A DNA stretch of 64,000 nucleotides from the NCBI GenBank assembly GCA_017979445.1, contig CM030714.1, positions 5,952,001-6,016,000 of the forward strand, read 5' to 3'. Below, piece after piece: positions 10,583 through 22,654 of the stretch (position 1 is its first letter; each line of letters starts with the position of its first letter). The DNA is from Akebia trifoliata. Taxonomy: Eukaryota; Streptophyta; Magnoliopsida; Ranunculales; Lardizabalaceae. Under the pieces are notes generated by a model. The model made no database searches. It was not told the DNA's origin and worked only from the letters and a program-made list of their open reading frames with translations. A program made the position numbers and the translations under genes.

Positions 10583-12809
10583 TTAGACATCATTTTGTTT
10601 TAAATAAACATCAATTTTAAATCTAAAGTGCATTCTTCATGGATGGAGGGATTGTGCAAAAAAGTACAGAACTTTAGACATCGGCTTATATTGAATCTTT
10701 AAACGTCAATTTTAAAATATATATATCAGTGTCTAAGAATTATCTTTTACATGCACTTTTTTCATTTGAAGAATAGACATCACTTTTTTTGTATAGGCAT
10801 CATTTAAAAAGTGATGTCTAAAATCTTTTTTTTAATAATTGTATTTAATCCACATCCCTACTTTTTCATTAATATTTGGGATACCTCCTTGAAGACTCTA
10901 CGTGTAATTCAAAGAAGAGGGTTCCTTCAAAATTTTGAAGTGGGCTACCCACTTGAAAGTTTTTTACCTAACAGGACCCATTTATATTTGGGTTTGGGTT
11001 GGGCTCCGATGATTCATGAAGAATGACTTAGGAGAAAACACATGAACTCAACCATGTAAACATGCAATGGGTTGGGGTTTATATGTATCTAGATAATACA
11101 AATCTCGAGGATATTTATTTTGAAGATAAATCTTAATCGTTTGATTTTATGTTACAAAGTTGGGATCATGTGTTTGTCTTCCATGAGTCAAGCTAGACTT
11201 GAACCCACTACCTCCAAGTTATGTTTTACAGCTCGACTACTTTTCAACAATCTCCAAATGAATGCTATAGTTGGTTGTCAACATCATCAACATCGACATG
11301 TATGTTTATAAAAACTTGCTTAATTAGCACAAAAAAAAAATAATAATAATAATAATAAAAAAAGTGGCAATGTCATGGCATTGTTTTTAACACAATAGTA
11401 CTTACCCAATCAATAGCTCATAGCAATTGGTTTGCTTCCCCAAGTGAGAGGTCATGAGTTCAATTCCAAGACAGACATGTTTCATTAGGGAATTGTAAAT
11501 CACCTAGTGTATTTTTGACTGACAGAGTTGTATTCTTCAGAATTGGACTTCTAAACAGTTCAAGTTCTACAACTCAATAATGAGAGTTAAATTCTCAATC
11601 AGCTCTCATGCCGTAGTTAGAGAATTATATAACTCTACCTATCACCTTAATCGGATGATTTATCTAAAACGAAGATTTATAACCGTTGAATATAAACGAT
11701 GATTTATAACAGTTGAATATAAAACAACACTGTAATCCATCATTTTCAGTCTTTAAATGGCAATTTACTTCATTTTGGACGTAATGTCCTTTAAAATTTG
11801 AGGGTAATGAAGCATTGAAGAGATGCAACTTTCTAAACTTGGACATTTGAAACACATTAAGAGTATAACAACTTCAATAATTCCGAAGGGTTATGTTAAG
11901 AAAAACATAAGCAACTGAGAATGAAAATGAGAAAGAAAAAAAAAAAAACAGGATTGAGGTATGTCCACGGATCACACCAATCCCACTATGAAAAAAAAAA
12001 TTGCAATTACAAGTTTTTACCCTTTCACCAAAATAGAAATATATACCTCTAAGAAAAATCTAACCAGGATTTTATATAATACCAGTAAAATTACAAAAAA
12101 AATGATGAATCGTACTCCTTGTTGACCAATACCCTCAGGCTTCACAAACAAAAACAGATTAGCCCGACCAGGCACTATTCAATCCCATAATGTGAATGTA
12201 TATGTTATTGAGTTGAAATCACCAACTACTAGTTCATTCATGTAGACCAACCATATTGCTTATAAGAGGAAAAATAAATAAAAGTTATGCGAAATTTATA
12301 ATCCAGAATAAATTGTCGGTGATAAATGATAATCAAATCTAAGGGTTAAAACAGACATGAAAAGAGTAAATTTTCTTTTTTTTATTATCTAATTAGTTTG
12401 TATTATAAATTGCCTTCTCTTTTAATAATTCTATATTTGTGATAACTTGGCCTTGATGAGGAGCCAGAGAAGTTGTTGAGAAATAAGATTTCAGATGAAT
12501 GAATAGAAGAAGATGACAATACATTTAAACATTAAAGAAGACAGCGAGACTATCATTCCAAGTGTGGTCAAATATTATTTATTATCCAACTTCCTCTGTA
12601 AATGACATTTGATTCTCATTAATTGTATAACTGTAGGAAACTGCCCCCATTCCCTAGTCTGGCAGGGCAACCTAAGTCGTGGGCCAACTACTTTTAGTCA
12701 TTATTACAAGAGTCCCTGAACCTTGATGAATAACAATTAGTAGATCTAAGGGTAAGTTTTAGGTGACACTGTGTGGGTGGTTTTGGTGAAAAAATACAGA
12801 TACCACAAA
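10583..12809. other. Repeat-derived intergenic DNA
   Basis: Contains several 'TAGACATC' motifs in both orientations (10590-10820), a poly-A/ATA microsatellite near 11331-11360, and tRNA-like fragments with B-box-like GAGTTCAATTCC at about 11455 and an inverted one at about 11190. No gene recognised. Confidence 0.4.
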
Positions 12810-12940
12810 GGTTTAGAATTTAGACATACCCCTCCTCATTTTGGCTAATAGTTGAGATACGCAACATATTTACAAACTGACGCCCCTGACCTCAGTCACC
12901 TTTAATAGACTAATAAAAGAATCGTGGAGAATGCACAGAG

Positions 12941-13175
12941 TTTTTTTTTTTTTTAAATTAGTGGGTATCCTGTAGACAGCGGACCAAGTCCGTGTCTGAG
13001 CTTTGCCAAGTCCAAAAACCATGGTCTTGACCAAGGATTAATCCCAAGGCATGTGCAATGCTCACACATCACACACACCGAGTAAGTGAGGGTGTGCCCT
13101 CGTGGGTGGCCTTAAGGAATTATTGCTCATACTGGGTATTGAACTCACAACCTACGGACTTTCACCGCTTATCGA
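12941..13175 (-). mobile_element. SINE family 1, copy a
   Basis: Read on the minus strand, a tRNA-like head with B-box-like GTGAGTTCAATACC leads into a body containing CACCCTCACTTAC and GACCATGG, ending in an A-tail (T14 on the plus strand at 12941-12954). Two more copies at 36028-36196 and 45333-45568 share the body and tail. Confidence 0.7.
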
Positions 13176-13176
13176 T

Positions 13177-13321
13177 ATCGAACGCATGCAGTTTTGGGAC
13201 ACGGCTGACATGGCAAGAACAAAGAACCATAGATCTTTTTCATCGGGATACACATGAAATAGATGTGTGATTATGTGCTCTTGCCACGTAAACCGCATAC
13301 CAAAATCATGTGCATTCATCA
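13177..13321. mobile_element. 145-bp foldback MITE, 'TGATGAATGCA' family, copy 1
   Basis: The left arm (GCATGCAGTTTTGGGACACG then GCTGACATGGCAAGA) pairs with the right arm ending GCATTCATCA. Other copies are at 35797-35941 (best preserved) and 57513-57682. Its left end abuts the SINE head and is degraded. Confidence 0.6.
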
Positions 13322-14129
13322 GTATTCTTAATAAAATGATTGCAAGGCCTTTGTCCTCTATCCATAGTCAAAAATCAATAATCAATCTTCTTTAAGATCT
13401 TCAATCTTCATGGTACATTATTTTTAGTGTATTTAACTTTATCTTCAATCCATTATTTTTATCCTAGCACTAATTGATTTTTGTAGAAAATCTTAATTTT
13501 TCTATTCAAAATTCTATCGTTTTCTACTTTCCTAAAAATTATATCTTACTTTGAGATTTAACGTTTGATGTAGATAGACTCCTAAATGTTGAAGATGAAA
13601 GTTAAAAGAAACCTACCCGAGAGATTAAAATGATTGGTTTCGAAAAGAAAACTCAAAAGATTTTTTATAACGGGTTGAAGGTGAGGGTATTTATGTAACT
13701 TTCTTAGTCTATTAATTAGAATAGGAATAAGTCAAGGTCGAGGGGCATGCCATCAGTTTAAAAACATCGTGGTATATTAAATATTCACCAAAATGGGGTA
13801 GGGTATGTTTAAACCATGCTCAAAAATTGATGTTGTACTCTCTTGACTTCAATCTTTCATGAGAGACTAACATAAAAGTATCCCACTACCCTCATCTACG
13901 ATCTCTTACCAAAATCCCTTGATTTTCCACAAATCTAGTATTCAATCTATAAGGTAAAAGTGTTTACGCTCATAATCAACATAAAGATTCTTTCTCCATC
14001 AACCTTCAAACCTCAAGAATAAGATAAAACTTGAAGATTGAATATGAAATTTAATTTGTTTTAAAAAGTGGTTGTGAGAGTGAAAGAAAAAAAAAAACAT
14101 TATCACCGTAAGATTTAGTATTTAATTAG

Positions 14130-14525
14130 TAGGGTTGTCAATAGTTCGAATCCGAATAGGATTAGGGTTGATTGGGTACCAATTGCATAAGGATTAAATT
14201 GGATCTGGAACTAACCTGACAAGGGATTGGCTTTCTATCGCATCTCAATATTAAGATCCAAACCTGATCCAATAACAATCAGATTGGGTCCAAATCAATC
14301 CAAACCCGATTTGATGTTCAAACTCTAAATAAACTTCATATATTTAAACAAATATATTATAAAATTTCTAACATTTTATTGGTTCAGTTCCTCATCGGAT
14401 GAGATATGGTCAATCCAATAAGATATTAGATCGGATCCTTTTCAAAATCTAAATCATTGATCCAGACTTGTAGTTATTGGATAAGAACATATCAGGTTTC
14501 GAGTCTGATTCATCGACAGCCCTAG
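14130..14525. mobile_element. hAT-like MITE (TAGGGTTGTCAAT ends)
   Basis: The left TAGGGTTGTCAATAG and right end (revcomp TAGGGCTGTCGATGA) are typical hAT-type termini. GTATTTAA lies 4 bp before the left end and GTATCTAA directly after the right end; they may be a decayed 8-bp target duplication. The interior is AT-rich and non-coding. Confidence 0.5.
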
Positions 14526-15004
14526 TATCTAAAAATTTTTTAGGGGTACCTACTAGCGGGAATAACTTATTAACCCAATTTGTAGAACAAGATGTCTTCA
14601 ATTTTAGGCTAAGTTTCTAACCAAATTGGAGAGGATGAATCATCTTGAAGGTTTCTCGTCACGAAAACTACTATATATGGGATCAAGATCCAAAGGCTAT
14701 AGGAAAAATCATATTTAGATGTAACTAACAACAAGATTCGTGAAACAATGACAAAAAATTAATGAAGCGGATAAGCACATATAAAGAAAAGTAATTCTTG
14801 ACTGAGATTTTTAATGTGATTCCAACTAGATAAATTTAGTAAGAATTTAACGTAAGTATTATGATCTCCTTGAGTATACCACCCAAGTGCCCCAATGCAG
14901 GTAGGCATTATTGTGTATCTCAAGGTGTCATTGTGGACAACATCTACCTCAAGATGAGTGAAATAAAATGACAAATGAATATTTATTGGCATTTGATGAA
15001 GATT

Positions 15005-15349
15005 GTAACACTTCTCTAGCTTGACATACAACTGATTGTCCCGAAGCACTTGGAATACCTTGCGTAAATGTTGAACGTGCTCTTCTAAGGTAGAACTGTA
15101 TACCACAATATCATCAAGATATACCACAACAAACTTGTCGAGGTATGGTCTGAAGAGGTCGTTCATCAAGGTGCAGAATGTCGCAGGTGCGTTCGTAAGG
15201 CCGAAGGGCATGACTAAGAACTCATAGGCACCATACCTGGTAGAACAGGTAGTTTTCGGCTCATCTCCATCTGCAACCCGTACTTGATAGTACCCTGATC
15301 TCAAATCCAACTTGGAAAAGTACTTGGCTGCCCCAAGTTGATTTTTCAA
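15005..15349 (-). pseudogene. Ty3/gypsy reverse transcriptase fragment
   Basis: About 114 codons in one open frame match the RT palm of Ty3/gypsy elements: [27 protein letters not shown], then the catalytic YLDD in [12 protein letters not shown] and LYVKLEKC. Similarity starts abruptly near 15349 and stops after the EKC motif at 15008; the frame runs on to 14759 with no known homology. No protease, RNase H, integrase or LTR was found nearby. The reading frame is intact although the element is a fragment. Confidence 0.85.
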
Positions 15350-18093
15350 AGATTGACGGCTTTGGTATTTACAGATTCGAGATAGGAATTTCTTTTCAAT
15401 TATACCCGTAACTCAAATGTAGTTTAGATAATTGGTTTAAATGGTATTTGATCATTGGTCCAACTTATTTCCGTAGGTTTTGGACTCAATCATGAATTAA
15501 CTCATTTGTTGGGTGTACATGTCCATTAATTAACGTGGATCACTTGGACTTATTAGATGATAGACTTTGTCTATGAAAATCCAAAACCCAAGTTATAGGA
15601 AGCTTAGTCCCTCTCAAAGGTACAATTTGGATGGGTGGACCTATTTATATAAGGTTTTTAGAGACTTCATTTGCTTTGTGAAATTTGTAAATGCCTTAAA
15701 ATTTTGATTTCTATAAGGTCATATTAGTTGAAAAACCTTTATATCTACTATAAGGGTTGAAGTAGTTGAAGACAATAGATTCTTAGAAAAAAAATGTCAA
15801 GGGTTTAGAGCAAGGTCTTTAAGACAATAGCATTCTAGCTAGTCATTGGAAGAATCTAGTTTAGGAGGCTTTTCTATTTTTTAAGAGAGAGAGAAATTTA
15901 TTGGGCAGAACTATTTGTTCCATTTTTATTACAAAAACTCTCCTATTTTAATAAGTTTGTTACTCAACAAATTTTAAGTGGGATTCACGTCATTGTAAAT
16001 GATTAAATACCTATAATATTCTCAATCATTTTAATCAAATATCATATTTGATCAAAAGAATTGACATTATTATTATAAATATTTTATCATTTTTAAAAAT
16101 GTAGGTCCCACGTTTGTTAAAAAATACAATTTTTTTTTTCTTAACCTCATCAATTCATAGCATCCAAAAACATGATGGGATGCCATAATGTTGTAAAGGA
16201 CCCCATTCTAAGAATTTTGAATTTTTTTTTTCAAAAAATAGTTAATTTTATTTAATGAATTTTAATTTTGAATTTGGGAGTTCGATAACTATCTATGAAA
16301 TCTAGAAGTGTGTGTTGAATTTCCAATTTTATAATCCATATCGGCCCAACAATTCTCAGTAAGATTTGAAATCTTGCTTGGTCAGCCAGGCTAGCCTAAT
16401 CTTACTAAGTCGGTCAGGCCACCCTGATTTAGGAAGAAAAAAAAAAAAGGTTTGTCAAGTAACAAACTTGACAAAGTAGGTAGGGGAGTTTTTGTTATAG
16501 AAGTGCAACAGATAGGTCCCTGGTAAATCTCTCTCTTTCTCTCTCTCTCTAAGTTTCTCAAAGAAGATTGGAGTTAAGGGGTGCATGCCATTATTTTGAA
16601 AACCCAGAGGGTATTTCTTACTTTCACCAAAACTTGGAGGGGGTACATGTAAATCTAATGAATGGTACAAGAGAACTCTGTTCCAAGCGCACTATTAGTA
16701 AATGGATACTGCTGTGAGGGACATTGGTGTGCACAGAACCATAAATGCTTTGATCAAGATCTCACTCGTATCTCGATGAAAATAATTTATGCTTCTAACA
16801 CACATCCACGTCAGCCATGCACAATGTTACACTCCAGCACGACTGTTAGTAAATGGGTATCACATGCAATCTGAAGGGCTACAGCTGGATCCTCAAACCC
16901 TTGGTTACACGGTAGACTGTGTGATTGATATATGATATTGATGGCTTCAAGCCTTTAACTCTTATTACTTTGTATTGTTGCTATCTCTGTTAGAAAGGAA
17001 CAACTACTGGGAGTGAATTGACTTCTTAAACTTCTTTTCTTGTTCTTGTTGCCTCTGCCATGCTCTCTACTCAAGTATATGCCAATAGGTCTTTAAAGCA
17101 GAGATGTGGGTCCATTTCTATTCGAAAATATTGAATTTACAGTTAGATCTCTTGAATTTGGATCCATCGATTGAGAATCAAAATCATTTAAAGAGAAATT
17201 TTTTAAGGTCTTTCATCTGAAAAAATGGTATTGGTATGCTTTGAATGACAATTTAATATATATATATTAAAAAAATTGACTTAAAAGCCACTTTTTATAA
17301 ACTAAAAGTCACCTTAGCAAATTATGAGATATTTTAAAATCAATACTAAATATAACATTAATTTTAGCACATATTATATTAGATATAAACCATTCGAGAC
17401 ACGCGTGACCATGTTGGAGCCACTCTAAGTTGGAAGGTTAGACAACAATATTATTTATTTATAAATATTTCATCAACAAAGTGACGATGGGGTGTGTGTG
17501 TGTGTGTGTCTAAAATCTATTTTGATGTGATACACCGATAGTGATTCAATGAATCACATGTACCTTTATTAACAATACTATAATCTTTCATTTTTCTTAG
17601 CTTAGGTCGTGAAATTAAACAGGAAAAGAATATATCATTTATTGTGATACTCTTCAATAGAAATATAATAAAATTTTGATGAGCTTTCTTCCTTCTCCTA
17701 AATTTCAGTCTGATCTAGGAAATGTAGGAGTATTCTGATACCTTCATTGTTTCTCTGAGCCTACATACGGTGGAGTCGCATCTGATTTTAAATGTCAACC
17801 ATTGGATTTTTTCACTGATGAACGTGACCCATGTATAATAAAATTAAAAGATTGGGCTAGGCCGGATTTAGTCCAAGCCCATCTCCAAAGATGAATCAGG
17901 CTTATTTTGGCCTGATTAATAAATGGGCCTGATAACACTATCCAATGTTGTACCATGCAAGGTGAACCAGGCCAAGGCCTGGCCCATTGACAACATTTCT
18001 CCCAAGGTCCTTAGCCACTCTATTTTCTAATCATAGCTTCTATAAGGTTCCCTGTATAATTTTCACTAATCAACCTATATAAAATTTGGGTTG
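15350..18093. other. Intergenic, repeat remnants only
   Basis: No gene recognised. Holds a (TG)n microsatellite at 17491-17509, a relic of the 'CATGGCTGACTTGG' foldback type at about 16727-16860, and a GGCCTGG-rich repeat remnant at 17850-18000 that resembles the 22-kb hAT-like element interior. Confidence 0.4.
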
Positions 18094-18290
18094 GGATCTG
18101 TTTCCTAAGAATGACTCATGAATTGAAACCCTTTAAACACAAAATTCAATGGTTGATATTTATGAATATCTTGATAATACAAATCTCGGAGATACTTATC
18201 CCGAGAATAAATTTCAACTATTGGATTTTGCATTTAAAGGGTTGGATCATGCGTTTTTATCATGAGTCATTCTTAGAAGTCAAGGGATCC
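18094..18290. mobile_element. Foldback MITE (about 197 bp)
   Basis: The left arm (CCTAAGAATGACTCATG, AACCCTTTAAACACAAAATT) pairs with the right arm (ATTTTGCATTTAAAGGGTT, CATGAGTCATTCTTAG). The ends are GGATC / GATCC. Weaker relatives lie near 3960-4060, 11100-11170 and 53160-53290. Non-coding. Confidence 0.6.
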
Positions 18291-18718
18291 TGACCTTATA
18301 AATTATTGTCATTTCTGGTTGCAATAAGACTTCAATATAAGTTATGGGAAATGCTAATATCATGGGTCTAAGGACTTCATAACCTCAAATAACATTTGCG
18401 GCACTCCATCAAACGTACGGTTGAGATAGGAAAACAAACATAAGTTTCTGAGGTATAAGTACAAATTACCTATGGATCAGTATAGATTTTCTAGAATCCA
18501 TAATAAAATATCCTCTCCTCTGAGAAGTAATCGAATTGATCCCCCAATAAATAATTGCCAAACCTAAACTTGATTACTATGAGGCCTACAATGCTTGTAA
18601 TGACAATGTTGATCATAGAAAAAAAACTTCCAATAATAATTAATTAAGGTAAATGCACCTGAACCGTGCTTTGCATCAAGTTATTATAGTTAAAAGAGTG
18701 CTTTTGTAATTGAGTGGC

Positions 18719-18810
18719 ATTCGGCTCACAATCTCAGGTTCACAAAACGTTTGTCCCATGCATCTCATAAGATTGTGAGCCGAATCCCCCCCCCCCCCCC
18801 CCCCCCCCCC
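18719..18810. repeat. Perfect 16-bp hairpin followed by a 25-base C run
   Basis: ATTCGGCTCACAATCT (18719-18734) and its exact reverse complement (18770-18785) flank a 35-nt loop. The right arm is immediately followed by 25 consecutive C (18786-18810), then T/A-rich sequence. The C count may be affected by sequencing slippage. Confidence 0.8.
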
Positions 18811-19477
18811 TTTGTAATAATATTGGTACTTGTCCATGCTACTCATTCAGGATCCAGGAATGGTGTCCGATTTCTATAATGAAGGTAAGTGTCTACTTAA
18901 CACATTTTTGTTAGACTTTAAAACACCTAGGGCTCTTAACTAGTTGTGCACGCAGCCTAATGTGTTTGAGACACCTAATGTTGGCTTGCAACTCTTTACT
19001 ATAACATGTAATATAATTTGAAAATTATTAGATGAGAGAAAAATAGGGAATCAAGCAATTATAGAAATGCTTACATCAAAATTCGCATAGGAAGTGAAGC
19101 ATAAAATGAGAAATAAAAGCAAATTACAGCAAATCCCTGAGAGTAGTCACAACAGTTACAGTTTTTTCCTGCACAACAAGAAGGTAGAAAGACTATATAC
19201 ATTAGAAAATATCCCTACTTTTTAGTGATCAGCTTTACTCATGCAGCCATGCTATGCAATTAGGATTGTCAATGGATTGGTATTGATCCGATATTTGACC
19301 TGAAAAATCAATGTTTTCGGATCAATCCGAATCCAGCCCTGTTCGAATTCATAAAGGTTTAGTATAACATACATCATCTACACTATTATAATGATACAAG
19401 GCCAAGCACACATTAACACAAAATTTTCCACCAAAAATGCCTCCCATGATACATTTATACCTACTAAAAAGAGTCGT

Positions 19478-19642
19478 GCTAGAGTGACCTAGTGGGAGAC
19501 AAATGGGGGACACCTTAATGTGGTGGCGAACACATGTCCGTAAATGTGTTTTACTCTTATATCGGAGAAAACGCATCTATGGGCATGAGTGCACCAACAC
19601 ATTAAGCATCCCCCATGTGTCCCCCATTGAGGTCACTCCGGC
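19478..19642. mobile_element. Foldback MITE, 'GCTGGAGTGACCT' family, copy 2
   Basis: GCTAGAGTGACCTAGTGGG pairs with the right end (CCCCCATTGAGGTCACTCCGGC), and ACACCTTAATGTG pairs with CACATTAAGC inside. Shares its ends with 4757-4907 and 53332-53497. Confidence 0.6.
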
Positions 19643-20073
19643 CTTAATCTACTAAAAAATCAAATGCACGACTCATATTCACTTAGTTATTTGTGAGTGC
19701 ATGATGTAAAAACTTTGAAAATACAATTTTTTTATAAAAAAAATTATTTTTCACTGTTGAATTTTAAATTTTGAAGCTCAGTGGTCAGACATTTTCAACA
19801 CCTTAGATTAAGCCCAAAAAATGATTTTTTTGGGGGGTCTTGAGTTTTTCCTTTTCCATGAAATCTAGAAATTGTGGTGTTGGATTTGCCAATGAGGTAA
19901 TCCATGTGGGCCCAACAACCCATAGTGAGATTTGATATATTACTAAGTTAGTAAGGAAAGACTTTTCCACTATGAAAACAGTAATTTACCTTTTTTCTGA
20001 GTTTTTAATCGGCTAAGTTGATCAAACGAGTTTAAGATCGATTGAACTCGAAATTCAAAGGAGATGAGTTGAC

Positions 20074-20634
20074 TCACTGAATTTTAGAAGCAAGTACATA
20101 GATGACTAAAGAGTCAAACTTAATTACCTGGTCAACGATCCGTGTATCAGAGTGATGATGAAGTGGCCTTCCTTGTTCATCATAGAGTATGAGCCCACTG
20201 AACCTCGGTAGCTCGCACTTCTCTCCCATAAGTATTGGCCTTTGCCACACAGGTTCCCCTAAATTACGACTCTGCCATCCCAATTCCACCTTACGCGACC
20301 CAATGCTAGTAGGGAGTAGAGGAGGTGCATTCTTCCTCCTCCCAGTCTTAGTGTCCTCCCACTTGCATCCTCCACTCCACCTCATGTAACCCACTAAAGC
20401 CTTCCTTATTGAACCCCGAGTCGAACTTGACTCAGACGAATTAATGTTCCTCACCATCTCCACCACACGTGGTTGTTCTTCGTCCATGAGTTGCTTCCCT
20501 TCGAAGCGCTTCTTCTTGATCTTCGAAGTAGTCGCGCAAAGGCCAATAACAGAAAGAACAGTGCAGACGAAGAGAAGAAGTGATTTTTGGGTTGATAGCT
20601 TAAATTTGTCTTCTATGTTCCACAAAGCTTCCAT
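20074..20634 (-). CDS. Conserved plant protein of unknown function, N-terminal membrane anchor
   Basis: 186-aa open frame starting MEALWNIEDKFKL with a strong start context (GCCATGG). Seen: one hydrophobic segment at about residues 19-37 (LLLFVCTVLSVIGLC), a basic KIKKKR stop-transfer-like stretch, a Ser-rich part, a Trp-containing block (VGYMRWSGGCKWEDT), and a strongly conserved-looking C-terminal motif VWQRPILMGEKCELPRFSGL then ILYDEQGRPL. I recognise this layout from uncharacterised small plant proteins; no function is known to me. The open frame continues about 27 residues past the motif. A CAG|GTAATT donor at 20128/20127 could splice this tail off to an unseen last exon. TATA box 48 bp upstream. 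Confidence 0.75.
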   Translation of the reverse strand: MEALWNIEDKFKLSTQKSLLLFVCTVLSVIGLCATTSKIKKKRFEGKQLMDEEQPRVVEMVRNINSSESSSTRGSIRKALVGYMRWSGGCKWEDTKTGRRKNAPPLLPTSIGSRKVELGWQSRNLGEPVWQRPILMGEKCELPRFSGLILYDEQGRPLHHHSDTRIVDQVIKFDSLVIYVLASKIQ

Positions 20635-20681
20635 GGCTTCTTAGGCATAGAGTAGTTGCTTCTACTAGGTAGGAAGCGCTT

Positions 20682-20689
20682 TTATTTAT
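20682..20689 (-). promoter_or_regulatory. TATA box of the 20.6-kb gene
   Basis: CTATAAATAA on the minus strand, 48 bp before the ATG; implies a very short 5' UTR. Confidence 0.55.
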
Positions 20690-20998
20690 AGGTTTTATTG
20701 CAGGACTTTTACAGGGTGCAACGATGTTGGACGCTTAGTGTCAAGGTACGGCTGAGATGGATAAGAGAATTTGAATTTATTGCAAGAAGCGTCCAACCTC
20801 GAATAAGAGACTAGCGGTGGTCCCACGTCAAAGCATTTGGTGAGACTCACGTGACCATCACCGTTTGTCTTTCATTACTGATTATTTTTGTGGGGGCCAA
20901 TTTCGTTTTTTTATAGCCGTTGGCTGTCAACGGGCTGGGATACATGATAGATCCTCGAGATACTTCTTATACCTGATCATTAAAGTTTGGGTTGTAGC

Positions 20999-21228
20999 CA
21001 TGGTTTTAAAACTCGTCCGAGACCAAGACGTATCGTCCGAGTTCATTCAATATTAAAGATGAACGAGACCAACTCACAAGTCACTTTTTTTTATCGAGAT
21101 TTAATATCTCACGTTCAATTTTTTTATTTTTTGAACAAAACATCTTAAACATATTGAAGAACTCATCTGAGATAACTCGGTATCAAGCTTGGACAAGATG
21201 AGATGTGAAACCGAATTTTAAAACCATA
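20999..21228. mobile_element. 230-bp MITE, 'CATGGTTTTAAAACTCG' family, copy 1
   Basis: Ends CATGGTTTTAAAACTCG and (revcomp) TATGGTTTTAAAATTCG. Interior motifs (GACGTATCG, ACTCATCTGAGA, GACAAGA) match the copy at 22655-22883, which is almost the same length. Flanks share only TTGTA, so the target duplication is decayed. Confidence 0.65.
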
Positions 21229-22001
21229 TTTGTAATTGATGTTCTACCTCATTTTATTTACTTTTTTAATATTTATAAATGCATTAGATATTCTTTGTAT
21301 TTTTATTTGTGCTACATGAGAATCAGATTTAGAAGACAAAAATGTTTTGAACTTTTCATGATTTGGACTTCTAGTAAAAGTTGGCACAATCTTAATGATG
21401 GTGGGCATTTTTCGTGTACAATATTGTTAGATAATTACTAATTATGCTTCATTTCTTACCTACAAAAGAAGAGGGGGTATTTTTATCATTTTAATATTAT
21501 TTTATATTTTATATTCAACATCATTTATATTTAATATCTATGAGTGAGTCATGGTTTCGAAATTTCATTTGGCGTCTTGTCCATGGATGAGACGAGACAA
21601 ACCATTTAACTCAGTTTTATAATAATTGATTTACATATATTTAAATTAAAATATTATAATTTTTTAATAAAATAAGATAGATTTGAAGATGTTTAGTCAT
21701 AAAATCATTTTTTTATATAATAAATATTTTAAAAAATTAATTATTTTAATCAAAACCTACAAAATTCTAGTTTACTCGATCGAGATTTTCAAAATATCAT
21801 CTGAGACATCTAGTTCATTTCGTGAGATGATGTGAATGTTGAGACATCGTATATATCTATGATGTTGTTGAACCATACTGAGATGGTTTAGATGAGATTT
21901 AAGACATGGTGAGAGTTGATCTTGTCATTTAAAAATGATGATTGTTACGAATAAATCTCATAAATGATTTTAATGTATAAAATCATCCCATATATTAAAA
22001 T
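21229..22001. other. AT-rich DNA with distant relatives of the adjacent MITE
   Basis: 21550-21900 carries motifs of the same style (GAGACGAGAC, ACTCGATCGAGATTTTC, ATCTGAGACATC) but no clear ends. No gene. Confidence 0.35.
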
Positions 22002-22647
22002 TAGGATTGCAACCTGGGTAGATAGGCCCAAACTCAACCCAGGCTCAACCCGATTGATAGGCAAGCCTGGGCTAAGTTATGCAGAAAATGAGTTCAGCCT
22101 GGTTTAGAATATTTCAGCTTGACCTCAATTTGGGTTGAGTTTGAGTCGAGGGATTAAACAACCAGACTCAACCTGAATTTGATACCTATATACTAATAGA
22201 CAAATATTTTTATAATAATTAATTATTTTTTATTTAAGTTTTTTATTCCATCTTATTATTATGATTTGCAGACAATTAGATATTATTACTCTAGACTTTA
22301 ATTAAGTATGGCGTTTCTAAATATTCTCTTGATGATAGTAGAGAAGGTTGTGTGTAATTTTATTTATTAGTGATTTGTTTTATCTTGTATTTTTTAAAAA
22401 TATAAAATTTATTTATTGATTAAATGAAATTAGGGACATTCAATGAGCTAACCTGTCTAACCTCCCCAAAACTACCTAACTCGGGCTAACCCGAGCTCAA
22501 CCCAATTTTAAAAGATCAAATTTGGATTAGTAAGCTTAAGCCCAACGATTGAGTTGAGTTGAACTTGAGTTAGGGTTCTCTATCACTTGAGTTGAGTCTA
22601 GCATTTACCCCCTCCAACTCTCCCAACCCGCCCAGGTTACAACCCTA
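22002..22647. mobile_element. hAT-like non-autonomous element
   Basis: Left end TAGGATTGCAACCTGGG and right end (revcomp) TAGGGTTGTAACCTGGG form inverted repeats. The 8-bp flanks ATTAAAAT and ATTAAACC agree at six positions. The interior is rich in CAACCC/GGGTTGA motifs, with no transposase. A truncated relative lies at about 51065-51215. Confidence 0.6.
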
Positions 22648-22654
22648 ATTAAAC

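Larger units (their letters stand above)
12810..13815. mobile_element. TIR element, copy 1 (about 1 kb) with nested insertions
   Basis: The left end (GGTTTAGAATTTAGACATAC, then CCCCTCCTCATTTTGGCT) and the right end (CCAAAATGGGGTAGGGTATG then TTTAAACC) are imperfect inverted repeats that extend inward about 80 bp. The inner body matches 42770-43343 and 57806-58370. A SINE (12941-13175) and a small MITE (13177-13321) lie within it, so this copy is older than both. No transposase frame is left. Confidence 0.6.

Noticed and set aside
13058..13270. Open frame resembling one at 45346-45558
   Set aside because: Similarity reflects shared SINE family 1 sequence, not a gene family.
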